A stretch of 64,000 bases of DNA, from the NCBI RefSeq assembly GCF_002310375.3, contig NZ_CP023315.3, forward strand, positions 868,001-932,000. Reading direction: 5' to 3'. Shown here in pieces: positions 35,543 to 42,903 of this stretch. The translations under genes were made by a program, and so were the position numbers. Source of the stretch: Caulobacter vibrioides (lineage in GTDB: Bacteria > Pseudomonadota > Alphaproteobacteria > Caulobacterales > Caulobacteraceae). Below the pieces are notes generated by a model. That model made no database searches, was not told the DNA's origin, and saw only the letters and a program-made list of their open reading frames with translations. Position 1 is the stretch's first letter. Every line of letters begins with the position of its first letter.

Positions 35543-35869
35543 CTACCGCCGCTTCAACTTCGCCAGCGCCGCCTGCATCGCCACGGCCTGCGCGGCCATC
35601 GGGGGCGCGGGTTGGGCGTCCAGGCGGTCGGAGGCTTCGCGGATCGCACCGGGCGGCTTGCTGGGCTTGTCGGGCTTGGGATCCAGGGCCAGCACCTTGC
35701 GGGCTTCGCTGGCCAGTTGGCCGCAGACGCGCGCCCGGTCGCGGGCCTTGGCCAGGACGGCGGGATCGTCGCTGGCCTCGACCATCGCCCAGGCGGCGTC
35801 GATGGCGTCCATCAGCTTCTGTTGCAGGCGATCGCACCAGGTGCGGGTCGAGGGTCGGGTCTGGCTCAT
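35543..35869 (-). CDS. Hypothetical helical protein
   Basis: A 108-residue protein, not recognised. The first 65 residues form likely helices (R-L-Q-Q-K-L-M-D-A-I-D-A-A-W-A-M-V and K-A-R-D-R-A-R-V-C-G-Q-L-A-S-E-A-R-K-V). A Pro/Lys linker (P-K-P-D-K-P-S-K-P-P-G) and a helical tail ending A-L-A-K-L-K-R-R follow. The ATG at 35869 is preferred over one four codons upstream. No motif for DNA binding or catalysis is clear; an association with phage-like terminase small subunits or with chromosome proteins cannot be judged. Probably real by codon use. Confidence 0.55.
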   Translation of the reverse strand: MSQTRPSTRTWCDRLQQKLMDAIDAAWAMVEASDDPAVLAKARDRARVCGQLASEARKVLALDPKPDKPSKPPGAIREASDRLDAQPAPPMAAQAVAMQAALAKLKRR

Positions 35870-35986
35870 GACCCACAGCATGCGGCCGCCCGGGGAGGCG
35901 GGGATAAGAAACGTGCGTTTTTCTGTAACGCCTCGGTTTTCAACGGAAACGTCGGTTACTGAGCGGGGATAGACAACCGCCCTAGG

Positions 35987-36018
35987 CCGACCTCCCCGGC
36001 GTTCGCCGGGGAGGTCGG
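35987..36018. repeat. Perfect 15-base hairpin (family C)
   Basis: Arms 35987-36001 and 36004-36018 are perfectly complementary (core CCTCCCCGGCG) with almost no loop. A related sequence forms the arms of the inverted repeat at 14045-14174. It sits at the end of the beta-lactamase gene and could stop transcription from either side. Confidence 0.75.
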
Positions 36019-36049
36019 GGTTTGATGGAAGGCATGTGGATAACTTTCT

Positions 36050-36919
36050 CTAGGCGCCGAACCCGCTGGCGACGACCGCGCGGGCGGTGTCGGCGAGCAC
36101 CGCATTGCGGGCGGCGTCGTCGGGCGCGCCCTGGTCGTGGAACACCGCCAGAAGCAGCGGTTTACGGCCCGGCGGCCAGGCGATGGCGACGTCGTTGGTG
36201 ATGGCGCGGCCGTCGCTGCCGGTCTTGTCGCCGACCCGCCAGCCGCGCGGCAGCCCCGCCCGAAGGCGCCGATCGCCGGTGCGGTTGGCGACAACCCATT
36301 CGGCGAGCTGGTGGCGCGAGGCCGGCGTCAGGACGTCGTCCAGCAGCAGGGTGCGCCAGGTCTCAACGATGGCGACGGGCGTCGTGGTGTCGCGAGGATC
36401 GTCCGGCGCGCCGCCGTTCAGCTCCGGCTCGCGGCGGTCGCAGCGCGTGGTCTCGTCCCCGATCGCGCGCAGAAAGCGGGTGAGGGCGCTGGGGCCGCCC
36501 AGGGCGTCGAGCAGCAGGTTGGCGGCGGCGTTGTCGCTGAGGGTGATCGTGGCCTCGCACAGCGCGCCGACGGTCATGCCTTGGCCCAGGTGCTTGTCGA
36601 CGGCCGGTGAGTGGGCGATCAGCACGTCGCGGCCATAGCGGATCCGCCGATCCAAGCGCTCGCGGCCTTGGTCGACCCGGCGCAGGATCGCAGCGGCCAG
36701 GGGCGTCTTGAAGGTGCTGCACATCCTGAAGCGCTGGTCGCCGCGCCAGGCGAAACGGCGCCCGGTATGGGTGTCCAGCACCGCCACGCCCAGGCGGCCG
36801 CCGCTGGCTTTCTCCAATGCGTTAATACGTGAGGTAAGGTCTGGCGTCGCACGCGCCACGGCGGGCAGAGTCAGGGGCGCGGCCGTCAAGGCCGAGAGAA
36901 AAGTCCTGCGGTGAAGCAT
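36050..36919 (-). CDS. Class A beta-lactamase
   Basis: A 289-residue exported serine beta-lactamase. A Tat-type signal (H-R-R-T-F-L-S-A-L-T-A-A-P) precedes the mature enzyme. All class A motifs are intact: S-T-F-K (Ser68, Lys71), S-D-N (128-130), the omega-loop E-P-E-L-N (E164, equal to Ambler 166), and K-T-G (232-234). It should hydrolyse penicillins; the wider spectrum cannot be read from sequence. GGAG lies before the ATG at 36919. It is divergent from an AmpR-type regulator, the usual arrangement for inducible class A or C enzymes (for example PenA/PenR). Confidence 0.95.
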   Translation of the reverse strand: MLHRRTFLSALTAAPLTLPAVARATPDLTSRINALEKASGGRLGVAVLDTHTGRRFAWRGDQRFRMCSTFKTPLAAAILRRVDQGRERLDRRIRYGRDVLIAHSPAVDKHLGQGMTVGALCEATITLSDNAAANLLLDALGGPSALTRFLRAIGDETTRCDRREPELNGGAPDDPRDTTTPVAIVETWRTLLLDDVLTPASRHQLAEWVVANRTGDRRLRAGLPRGWRVGDKTGSDGRAITNDVAIAWPPGRKPLLLAVFHDQGAPDDAARNAVLADTARAVVASGFGA

Positions 36920-36932
36920 GTGGGGCGTCTCC

Positions 36933-36990
36933 TTGTCCGCCAAACCTGCCCGGGGCTGGCGTTGTCCGCAAACGACGATACCTTGGCGGA
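36933..36990. promoter_or_regulatory. Candidate AmpR operator array
   Basis: TTGTCCGCCAAAC (36933-36945) and TTGTCCGCAAAC (36962-36973) are near-identical direct repeats 29 bases apart. TTGGCGGA (36983-36990) is the exact inverted copy of TCCGCCAA (36936-36943). All lie in the 98-base gap between the divergent beta-lactamase and AmpR genes, where LysR-type proteins bind. Confidence 0.6.
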
Positions 36991-37017
36991 CCTATGAACT
37001 GAATTTGGGTCTGGAGC

Positions 37018-37887
37018 ATGAGCCGCGCGCAACTGCCGCTGAACGCCCTGCGGGCGTTCGAGGCCTCGGCCCGCCACCTGTCGTTCACCCGCGCGGCCAT
37101 CGAGCTTTGCGTCACCCAGGCGGCGGTCAGTCACCAGGTGAAGGGGCTGGAGGCGCGCCTGGGCGCGGCGCTGTTTCGCCGCCTGCCGCGCGGTCTGGCG
37201 TTGACCGACGAGGGCCTGGCCCTGCTGCCCAGCGTGCGGGACTCGTTCGACAAGCTGGGCGACGTCCTGGCGCGGTTCGAGGGCGGGCGGGTGATGGAGG
37301 TGCTCAGCGTCGGCGTGGTCGGCACCTTCGCGGTCGGCTGGCTGTTGCCCCGCTTGCCGGATTTCCGGGCCGCGCATCCGTTCGTCGACCTGCGGCTGTT
37401 CACCAACAACAACCGCACCGACCTGGCGGGCGAGGGGCTGGACTGCGCCATCCGCTTTGGCGACGGGGCCTGGCACGGCACCGAGGCCGCGCCGCTGTTC
37501 GCAGCCCCGATGAGCCCGCTTTGCGCCCCGTCGATCGCCGAGCGGCTGGCCCAGCCGGGCGATCTGCTCGGCGAGACCCTGCTGCGCAGCTATCGCGCCG
37601 CGGACTGGCCCGACTGGTTCGCCGCCGCCGGCCTGTCGCCGCCGCCGATCCGGGGACCGGTTTTCGACAGTTCCTGGGTGATGGTCGAGGCGGCCTTGCA
37701 AGGCGCGGGCGTGGCCCTGGCCCCGCCGATGATGTTCGCCCGCCACCTGCAGGAGGGGCGCTTGATCCGCCCCTTCCAGACCGAGGTCGGCGCGGGCCGC
37801 TACTGGCTGACCTGGCTGAAGTCGCGCGCCCCGACGCCGGCGCTTCGGGCCTTCCACGGCTGGATCTCAAGCGCGCCGTGCGATTAA
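37018..37887 (+). CDS. ampR: AmpR-type LysR regulator of the beta-lactamase
   Basis: A 289-residue LysR-family activator/repressor. The N-terminal winged helix (L-P-L-N-A-L-R-A-F-E-A-S-A-R-H-L-S-F-T) and the effector domain closely follow Citrobacter AmpR. Shared segments are V-G-V-V-G-T-F-A-V-G, N-N-R-T-D-L-A-G-E-G-L-D, G-A-W-H-G-T-E-A, L-L-R-S-Y-R, G-A-G-V-A-L-A-P and Y-W-L-T-W-L-K-S-R-A. AmpR senses cell-wall recycling muropeptides and UDP-MurNAc-pentapeptide. It probably represses the lactamase when no beta-lactam is present and activates it on damage. This gene is divergent and 98 bases from its target. Confidence 0.92.
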   Translation: MSRAQLPLNALRAFEASARHLSFTRAAIELCVTQAAVSHQVKGLEARLGAALFRRLPRGLALTDEGLALLPSVRDSFDKLGDVLARFEGGRVMEVLSVGVVGTFAVGWLLPRLPDFRAAHPFVDLRLFTNNNRTDLAGEGLDCAIRFGDGAWHGTEAAPLFAAPMSPLCAPSIAERLAQPGDLLGETLLRSYRAADWPDWFAAAGLSPPPIRGPVFDSSWVMVEAALQGAGVALAPPMMFARHLQEGRLIRPFQTEVGAGRYWLTWLKSRAPTPALRAFHGWISSAPCD

Positions 37888-38073
37888 AATTCGCGGAACC
37901 AAATCGGTCGTCCAGCGCTTGCGCGCGGTTAAAAATGTGACGTCGGATCAAGGGCCTAGCTTGACCCGGAAGCGCCGAAATCGCGCCTCGCTTTGGCCCC
38001 TTTCGGCTGTGCGTTTGGTCGGGGCGAGCGTCGCTGAACGCCTCGCGCCCCTACCACGGACGAGACCCGAAAC

Positions 38074-38643
38074 ATGATAGCAAGCAGGAAGACCATGATG
38101 GTCGCCGCCGCCCTGGTGATGGGCGGCCTGACGGTCAGCGGCTGCGCGACCAAGAAGTACGTCAACACCCAGGTCGGCGCGGTCGGCGAGCGGGTCACCG
38201 CTCACGACAGCCAGATCGGCCAGTTGGACAAGACCTCCAAGGAGGCCCTCGATCGCGCCATCGCCGCCGGCAAGCTGGCCGAGGGCAAGTTCCAGTACGC
38301 GCTGGTGCTCAGCGATGACTCGGTGAAGTTCCCGGTCAACGCTGCGACCCTGTCGCCGGAAGCCGAGCAGCGCCTGGGCGAGTTCGCCGAGAAGCTGAAG
38401 GGCGACAACAAGAACGTCTATCTCGAGATCCAGGGCCACACCGACAATTCGGGCGCCCCGACCTACAACAACGAGCTGGGCGAAAAGCGCGCCGAGGCGG
38501 TGCGCAAGTTCCTCAGCCTGCGCGGCGTGGCCCTGAACCGGATGGCCACGATCTCGTACGGCGAGGATGCGCCGGTGGCGCCGAACGAAACCCGCGAAGG
38601 CCGGGCCCAGAACCGCCGCGTCGTGGTGATGGTGCTGAGCTAG
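38074..38643 (+). CDS. OmpA-family lipoprotein
   Basis: A 189-residue predicted outer-membrane lipoprotein (lipobox V-S-G-C-A). A coiled-coil-like linker (A-V-G-E-R-V-T-A-H-D-S-Q-I-G-Q-L) is followed by a C-terminal OmpA peptidoglycan-binding domain (about 75-185). It holds the key residues in I-Q-G-H-T-D-N-S-G and G-R-A-Q-N-R-R-V. It would tether the outer membrane to the cell wall. A better-spaced AGGAAG precedes ATGs at 38095 and 38098, so translation may start 7 or 8 codons later than listed. Isolated gene with a 186-base upstream gap. Confidence 0.9.
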   Translation: MIASRKTMMVAAALVMGGLTVSGCATKKYVNTQVGAVGERVTAHDSQIGQLDKTSKEALDRAIAAGKLAEGKFQYALVLSDDSVKFPVNAATLSPEAEQRLGEFAEKLKGDNKNVYLEIQGHTDNSGAPTYNNELGEKRAEAVRKFLSLRGVALNRMATISYGEDAPVAPNETREGRAQNRRVVVMVLS

Positions 38644-38716
38644 TTTCGGGGGCTGGCGCCGTGATCCTGGTCGGTCCGCCCGGCCAGGATCAGGGTGCGC
38701 GGCGCAAGCCGCCTGG

Positions 38717-39391
38717 TCATCCCCGCTGGGCGCTGGGCGGCTCGCCGATCAACAGGGCGCAGGCGGCCTCGGCGGCGGTGGGGTCGCGGCGCGCGATGGC
38801 CTCGGCCAGGGCCCGGTGCAGGACCACGTCGCGCATCTGATCCGCCGGCGACTGCTTTTCCATCTGCCAGATCCAGTAGCGCGTCGCGGTGTTCTGCAGG
38901 GCGATGACGAACCTGGCCAAGGTGGGATTGTGCGTGGCGAAGGCCACCGCGCGGTGGAAGGCGTGGTCCATGGCCAGCATGGCCCGGAAATCGCCGCCGG
39001 CGATCGCCGCCTCGGCCCCGTCGAAGGCGCCGACAATGGCCGGCAGGTCTTCAGGGCGATGGTTGCGCGCGGCCAGGGCCGCCGTGCGCCCCTCCAGGAT
39101 CCGCCGCACCTCGAACGCGTGCTCGATCTCGCCAAGGTCCAGGGGCGCGACGAGGGTGCCGACCCTGGGGCGCCGGATGACCATGCCCTCGATGGCCAGG
39201 CGGCCCAGCGCCTCGCGGACGCCCGACACGCCGCCGGCGTAGCGCGCGGCCAGGGCCTTTTCCTCCAGCACCTGCAACGGGGCCAGGTGTCCCAGGATGA
39301 TGTCCATCAGGATCAGGTCGTAGAGCCTGGCCTTCTGCAGGCCGGGGGCCCAATCGCCCGACGGCTCGACGCTGGTCAGCGGGCCTTTCAT
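38717..39391 (-). CDS. GntR-family (FCD) transcriptional regulator
   Basis: A 224-residue regulator. The N-terminal winged helix is seen in L-Q-K-A-R-L-Y-D-L-I-L-M-D-I-I and G-V-S-G-V-R-E-A-L-G-R-L-A-I-E-G-M-V. The C-terminal helical FCD domain (about 95-215) binds a small carboxylate; typical ligands of its metal are in D-H-A-F-H-R-A-V and H-R-A-L-A-E-A. The ATG at 39391 is preferred; a TTG start 48 bases upstream is possible. A perfect 14-base palindrome between this gene and ribD (39466-39479) is its likely operator. The regulated pathway is unknown; control of the riboflavin operon is not the usual role of FCD proteins. Confidence 0.85.
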   Translation of the reverse strand: MKGPLTSVEPSGDWAPGLQKARLYDLILMDIILGHLAPLQVLEEKALAARYAGGVSGVREALGRLAIEGMVIRRPRVGTLVAPLDLGEIEHAFEVRRILEGRTAALAARNHRPEDLPAIVGAFDGAEAAIAGGDFRAMLAMDHAFHRAVAFATHNPTLARFVIALQNTATRYWIWQMEKQSPADQMRDVVLHRALAEAIARRDPTAAEAACALLIGEPPSAQRG

Positions 39392-39465
39392 GGCCGGATC
39401 GCGGGGAAACTTGCCATCGTGGTCCACACCTAAGCCCAAACGGCGCGAGGGTCATTCCCTGCGTG

Positions 39466-39479
39466 CCTAACATGTTAGG
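39466..39479. promoter_or_regulatory. Perfect 14-base palindrome, candidate GntR operator
   Basis: CCTAACATGTTAGG is its own reverse complement. It lies 75 bases upstream of the GntR gene and 57 upstream of ribD. FCD-type GntR regulators bind palindromes of this size. Confidence 0.6.
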
Positions 39480-39535
39480 TTTTCGAAAAAGCTTGCGCGC
39501 TTGCGATCGGCGCTCGGCGAGCCCCACTTCGGGGC

Positions 39536-40531
39536 ATGATGATCGACGCCACCCTTTCCCCGGCCCGCGTGACCCAGGGCTTCGCCGACGCTCTGGCGGC
39601 GGCGGAGGCCTATGCCGGCGCCACGGCCCCCAATCCGCCGGTCGGCTGTGTGGTGCTGGATGCGGCCGGTGAGACCCTGGCCGTCGCGGCGCACCAGCGG
39701 GCGGGCCAGGCGCACGCCGAGGCCGCCGCCCTGGCCGCCTGTCGGGAGCGCGGCGCGGCCGCGCGCATCGACACCCTGCTGGTCACGCTGGAGCCCTGCA
39801 ACCACCATGGCCGCACGCCGCCCTGTGTCGAGGCGATCCTGGCCAGCCCGGCCCGGACCGTCTGGATCGCCGTCCGTGATCCCAATCCGGCGGTCGCCGG
39901 CGGCGGCGCGGCGCGGTTGGAAGCGGCGGGTCTGGAGGTGCGGTTCCTCAGCGATCTCGCCCATCCCGAAGCGAGCGATCTGGTCCGGCGGGCGCGTCGC
40001 CTGATCGCGCCGTTCGCGCTGTGGGCTCGCGAGGGGCGGCCCTGGCTGACGATCAAGCAGGCCATCAACCGCCAGGGCGACATGATCCCGCCGCCGGGCG
40101 CGCGGACCTTCACCTCCGAGACCTCGCTGATCCTAGCGCACGACCTGCGCCGACGGGCGGACGCCATCATTACCGGCTCGGGCACGGTGCTGGCCGACGC
40201 GCCCGCCTTCACCGTCCGCCGCACGCCCGATCCGAGACCGTTCGCGAGACGGCTGGCCATTCTGGATCGGCGTCGCCGAACGCCCGCAGACTATATCGCG
40301 GCCGCCGAGGGGCGGGGCTTTCGCGTCAGCCTGCATGATGCGCTGCCAAGCCTTGTGTCCGACCTCGCCGCAGACGGCGTCCTGGAGGCCTTGGTCGAGT
40401 GCGGGCCGACCCTGCTGGCCAGCGTGTTCGAGACGGGCTTGTGGGACGAGCATGTGGTGATCCGGCAGGCCGCCCGCGCCGGCGACGCGGATCACATCGA
40501 GCGGTTCGCCCGAACCGCCGACCAAGCCTGA
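39536..40531 (+). CDS. ribD: Riboflavin deaminase/reductase RibD
   Basis: A 331-residue bifunctional enzyme for riboflavin synthesis. The deaminase domain (1-145) has the zinc site H-A-E (A-H-A-E-A-A-A-L) and E-P-C-N-H-H-G-R-T-P-P-C. The reductase domain (about 165-331) has D-A-I-I-T-G-S-G-T-V-L-A-D-A-P. Its N-terminal strand reads I-K-Q-A-I-N-R-Q-G rather than the common K-x-A-x-S-L-D-G, and the C-terminus is short compared with about 360 residues in E. coli. Start at 39536 (or the adjacent ATG at 39539). First gene of the rib operon; the stop is followed by GGAGGG for ribE. Confidence 0.9.
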   Translation: MMIDATLSPARVTQGFADALAAAEAYAGATAPNPPVGCVVLDAAGETLAVAAHQRAGQAHAEAAALAACRERGAAARIDTLLVTLEPCNHHGRTPPCVEAILASPARTVWIAVRDPNPAVAGGGAARLEAAGLEVRFLSDLAHPEASDLVRRARRLIAPFALWAREGRPWLTIKQAINRQGDMIPPPGARTFTSETSLILAHDLRRRADAIITGSGTVLADAPAFTVRRTPDPRPFARRLAILDRRRRTPADYIAAAEGRGFRVSLHDALPSLVSDLAADGVLEALVECGPTLLASVFETGLWDEHVVIRQAARAGDADHIERFARTADQA

Positions 40532-40541
40532 GGAGGGCGCG

Positions 40542-41159
40542 ATGTTTTCCGGGATCATTGAACGGGTGGGGCGGGTCGAGGCGGTGACGCCCGAGGCGGG
40601 CGGAGCCCTGCGCCTGAGCCTGGCCACCGGCTATCCCGATCTGGAGCTGGGCGAGAGCGTCGCCGTCAACGGGGTCTGCCTGACCGTGGTCCGCCATGAC
40701 CCGGGCGGCGGGGCGGACTTCTTCGTCAGTCCCGAGACCCTGGACCGCACCAATCTGGGCGGCGCGCAGGCCGGTCACAGCGTCAACCTGGAGCGGGCGG
40801 TGACCTTGTCGACGCGGCTGTCGGGGCATCTGGTCCAGGGCCATGTGGACGGCCTGGCGCGGCTGATCGAGCGTCACGACGACGGCGGCGCCTGGCGGGT
40901 CGTCTTCAGCCTGCCGGCCGGCCTGCACCGCTTCTGCGTCGAGAAGGGCTCGATCGCGCTGAACGGCGTCAGCCTGACCCTCAACACGGTCGGCGCGTGC
41001 GCGCCCGACGGCCGGTTCGCCGTCGGCCTGACCCTGATCCCCCACACCTGGACCCATACCAACCTACAGCACCTCGCCCTCAACGACCCGGTCAATGTCG
41101 AGGTCGATGTGCTGGCCAAATATGTGGAGCAGCTATGTCGCGCCTATCTGAAGCCCTGA
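40542..41159 (+). CDS. ribE: Riboflavin synthase alpha chain
   Basis: A 205-residue enzyme that turns two 6,7-dimethyl-8-ribityllumazine into riboflavin and the pyrimidine donor. Two lumazine-binding repeats are seen, each with a G-x-V-x-x-H/N-G-V-x-L-T core: V-A-V-N-G-V-C-L-T-V-V at about residue 45 and I-A-L-N-G-V-S-L-T-L-N at about residue 142. The M-F-S-G-I-I-E start is conserved. It lies ten bases after ribD and overlaps the ribBA start by 25 bases, so the operon is tightly coupled. Confidence 0.94.
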   Translation: MFSGIIERVGRVEAVTPEAGGALRLSLATGYPDLELGESVAVNGVCLTVVRHDPGGGADFFVSPETLDRTNLGGAQAGHSVNLERAVTLSTRLSGHLVQGHVDGLARLIERHDDGGAWRVVFSLPAGLHRFCVEKGSIALNGVSLTLNTVGACAPDGRFAVGLTLIPHTWTHTNLQHLALNDPVNVEVDVLAKYVEQLCRAYLKP

Positions 41160-42337
41160 CCCGCCTGAAGGCCGGCGGCATGATCGTGCTGGTCGATGAC
41201 GAGGATCGCGAGAACGAGGGCGATCTGGTCATGGCCGCCGAGTTTGCGGACGCTGCGGCCATAGCCTTCATGGCCAAGCGGGCCAGCGGCCTGATCTGCC
41301 TGACCCTGGAGGCCGAGACGATCGATCGCCTGGGCCTGGCGCCGATGGTCAGCGACAACCGCACCAGCCGTCAGACCGCCTTCACCGTCTCGATCGAGGC
41401 CGCCACCGGCGTGGACACCGGCATCTCGGCCTTCGACCGCGCCCGCACCATCGCCGCGGCCATCGCCCCGGATGCTCAGGCTGCAGACCTGGTTTCGCCG
41501 GGGCACGTGTTTCCCCTGCGCGCCCGGCCCGGCGGGGTTCTGGTCCGCAACGGCCATACCGAGGCCTCGGTGGATCTGATGCGGATGGCTGGTCTGCGGC
41601 CGGCCGGCGTGATCTGCGAGATCATGAAGGACGACGGTTCGATGGCCCGGCGGCCTGATCTTGAGGTCTTCTGCCGCGAGCACGATCTGCCGCTGCTGAC
41701 GATCGCCGAGCTGGTGGCCCATCGCAAGGCGACCGAGCTGCTGGTGGACGAGGTGGCCAGCGCGCGCCTGCCGTCGGACCATGCCGGCCAGGCCTTCAGC
41801 GTCCGCGCCTTCCGTAGCCGGATCGACGGCGGCGAGCATCTGGCCATGGTCGCCGGCCCGCTGACCGGCGCGCCGCTGGTGCGGGTGCATTCCGAATGCC
41901 TGACCGGCGACGCCCTGGGCTCGCGGCGCTGCGACTGCGGCGAGCAACTGCGCGAGAGCCTTCGGCAGATCAGCGACAGCGGCAACGGCGCCCTGATCTA
42001 TCTGCGCAATCATGAGGGGCGGGGCCTGGGCCTGGCCAACAAGATCGCGGCCTATGCGCTGCAGGACCAGGGACTGGACACCGTCCAGGCCAATCACGCC
42101 CTGGGCTTCGCCGACGACCAGCGCGACTACGGCGTGGCGGCGCAGATCCTGCGGGCGCTCGGCGTCGGCGAGGTCAAGCTCTTGAGCAACAATCCGCGCA
42201 AGGCCGCGGGCCTGCGCGCCAATGGCGTGACGGTGCGGCGCGAGGTTCCACTGCTGATCCCGGCCAATCCCGACAACGCCGCCTATCTCGAAACCAAGCG
42301 CGACAAGCTGGGCCACAGCCTGGCGCGCGCCTCCTGA
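41135..42337 (+). CDS. ribBA: Bifunctional DHBP synthase / GTP cyclohydrolase II
   Basis: A 400-residue fusion making both riboflavin precursors. RibB part (1-205): D-D-E-D-R-E-N-E-G-D-L-V and the R-x-G-H-T-E-A-S-V-D-L region. RibA part (about 210-400): zinc ligands in S-E-C-L-T-G-D-A-L-G-S and R-C-D-C-G-E-Q-L, the N-H-E-G-R-G-L-G-L motif, and R-D-Y-G-V-A-A-Q-I. Both active sites appear intact, unlike some alphaproteobacterial fusions with a decayed RibA half. Overlaps ribE; ribH follows after 15 bases. Confidence 0.94.
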   Translation: MSRLSEALTRLKAGGMIVLVDDEDRENEGDLVMAAEFADAAAIAFMAKRASGLICLTLEAETIDRLGLAPMVSDNRTSRQTAFTVSIEAATGVDTGISAFDRARTIAAAIAPDAQAADLVSPGHVFPLRARPGGVLVRNGHTEASVDLMRMAGLRPAGVICEIMKDDGSMARRPDLEVFCREHDLPLLTIAELVAHRKATELLVDEVASARLPSDHAGQAFSVRAFRSRIDGGEHLAMVAGPLTGAPLVRVHSECLTGDALGSRRCDCGEQLRESLRQISDSGNGALIYLRNHEGRGLGLANKIAAYALQDQGLDTVQANHALGFADDQRDYGVAAQILRALGVGEVKLLSNNPRKAAGLRANGVTVRREVPLLIPANPDNAAYLETKRDKLGHSLARAS

Positions 42338-42352
42338 AGCCAGGGAGCTTCC

Positions 42353-42814
42353 ATGACCGACCCCGTTCCGCCGCGCATCGCCATTGTCGTCAGCCAGTTC
42401 AATCCCGAGGTCACCGACGGCCTGCTGAAGGGGGCGCTGGACCATCTGGCCGCGCAGGGCGCCCCGGTGGCCGCGCCCGACATCATCGCCGCGCCCGGGG
42501 CCTATGAGCTGCCGCTGATCGCCCAGACCCTGGCCCGGACGGGGCGATACGCCGGCGTCGTGTGCCTGGGCTGCGTGATCAAGGGCGAGACCGCCCACTT
42601 CGAGTTCATCAGCCTGGGCGCCAGCCTTGGCCTGATGGCCGCCGGTCTGCAGACCGAGACGCCGGTGAGCTTTGGCGTCTTGACCACCTATACCGACGAG
42701 CAGGCCGTGGCCCGCAGCCGTGACGACGCCGAGAACAAAGGGCGGGAGGCGGCGAACGCCTGTCTGTCCACCGCCCAGACCCTGCGGCGGATCCGGGCGG
42801 ACGCTCTAGCCTAA
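42353..42814 (+). CDS. ribH: 6,7-dimethyl-8-ribityllumazine synthase
   Basis: A 153-residue lumazine synthase. Family motifs are V-S-Q-F-N-P-E-V-T-D-G-L (substrate loop), A-P-G-A-Y-E-L-P, and V-I-K-G-E-T-A-H-F-E with the catalytic His. The G-V-L-T-T-Y-T-D-E-Q-A region is close to the usual G-V-L-T-T-x-T-x-E-Q-A. Last gene of the rib operon here. In many alphaproteobacteria nusB follows; in this window an M28 peptidase follows instead, 89 bases away. Confidence 0.93.
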   Translation: MTDPVPPRIAIVVSQFNPEVTDGLLKGALDHLAAQGAPVAAPDIIAAPGAYELPLIAQTLARTGRYAGVVCLGCVIKGETAHFEFISLGASLGLMAAGLQTETPVSFGVLTTYTDEQAVARSRDDAENKGREAANACLSTAQTLRRIRADALA

Positions 42815-42903
42815 AGCGGACGGCGGCGGCGGCGGGGCGCTGCGCCCTTGCCGGACGGCGCGTGGCGCGGCAACGTCCGGCTCCCTTATTGTCCGGAGTC
42901 GTC

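Noticed and set aside
39440..39535. FMN riboswitch upstream of the riboflavin operon
   Set aside because: The gap of 96 bases before ribD is too short and lacks the conserved RFN-element arms; only a palindrome is seen.
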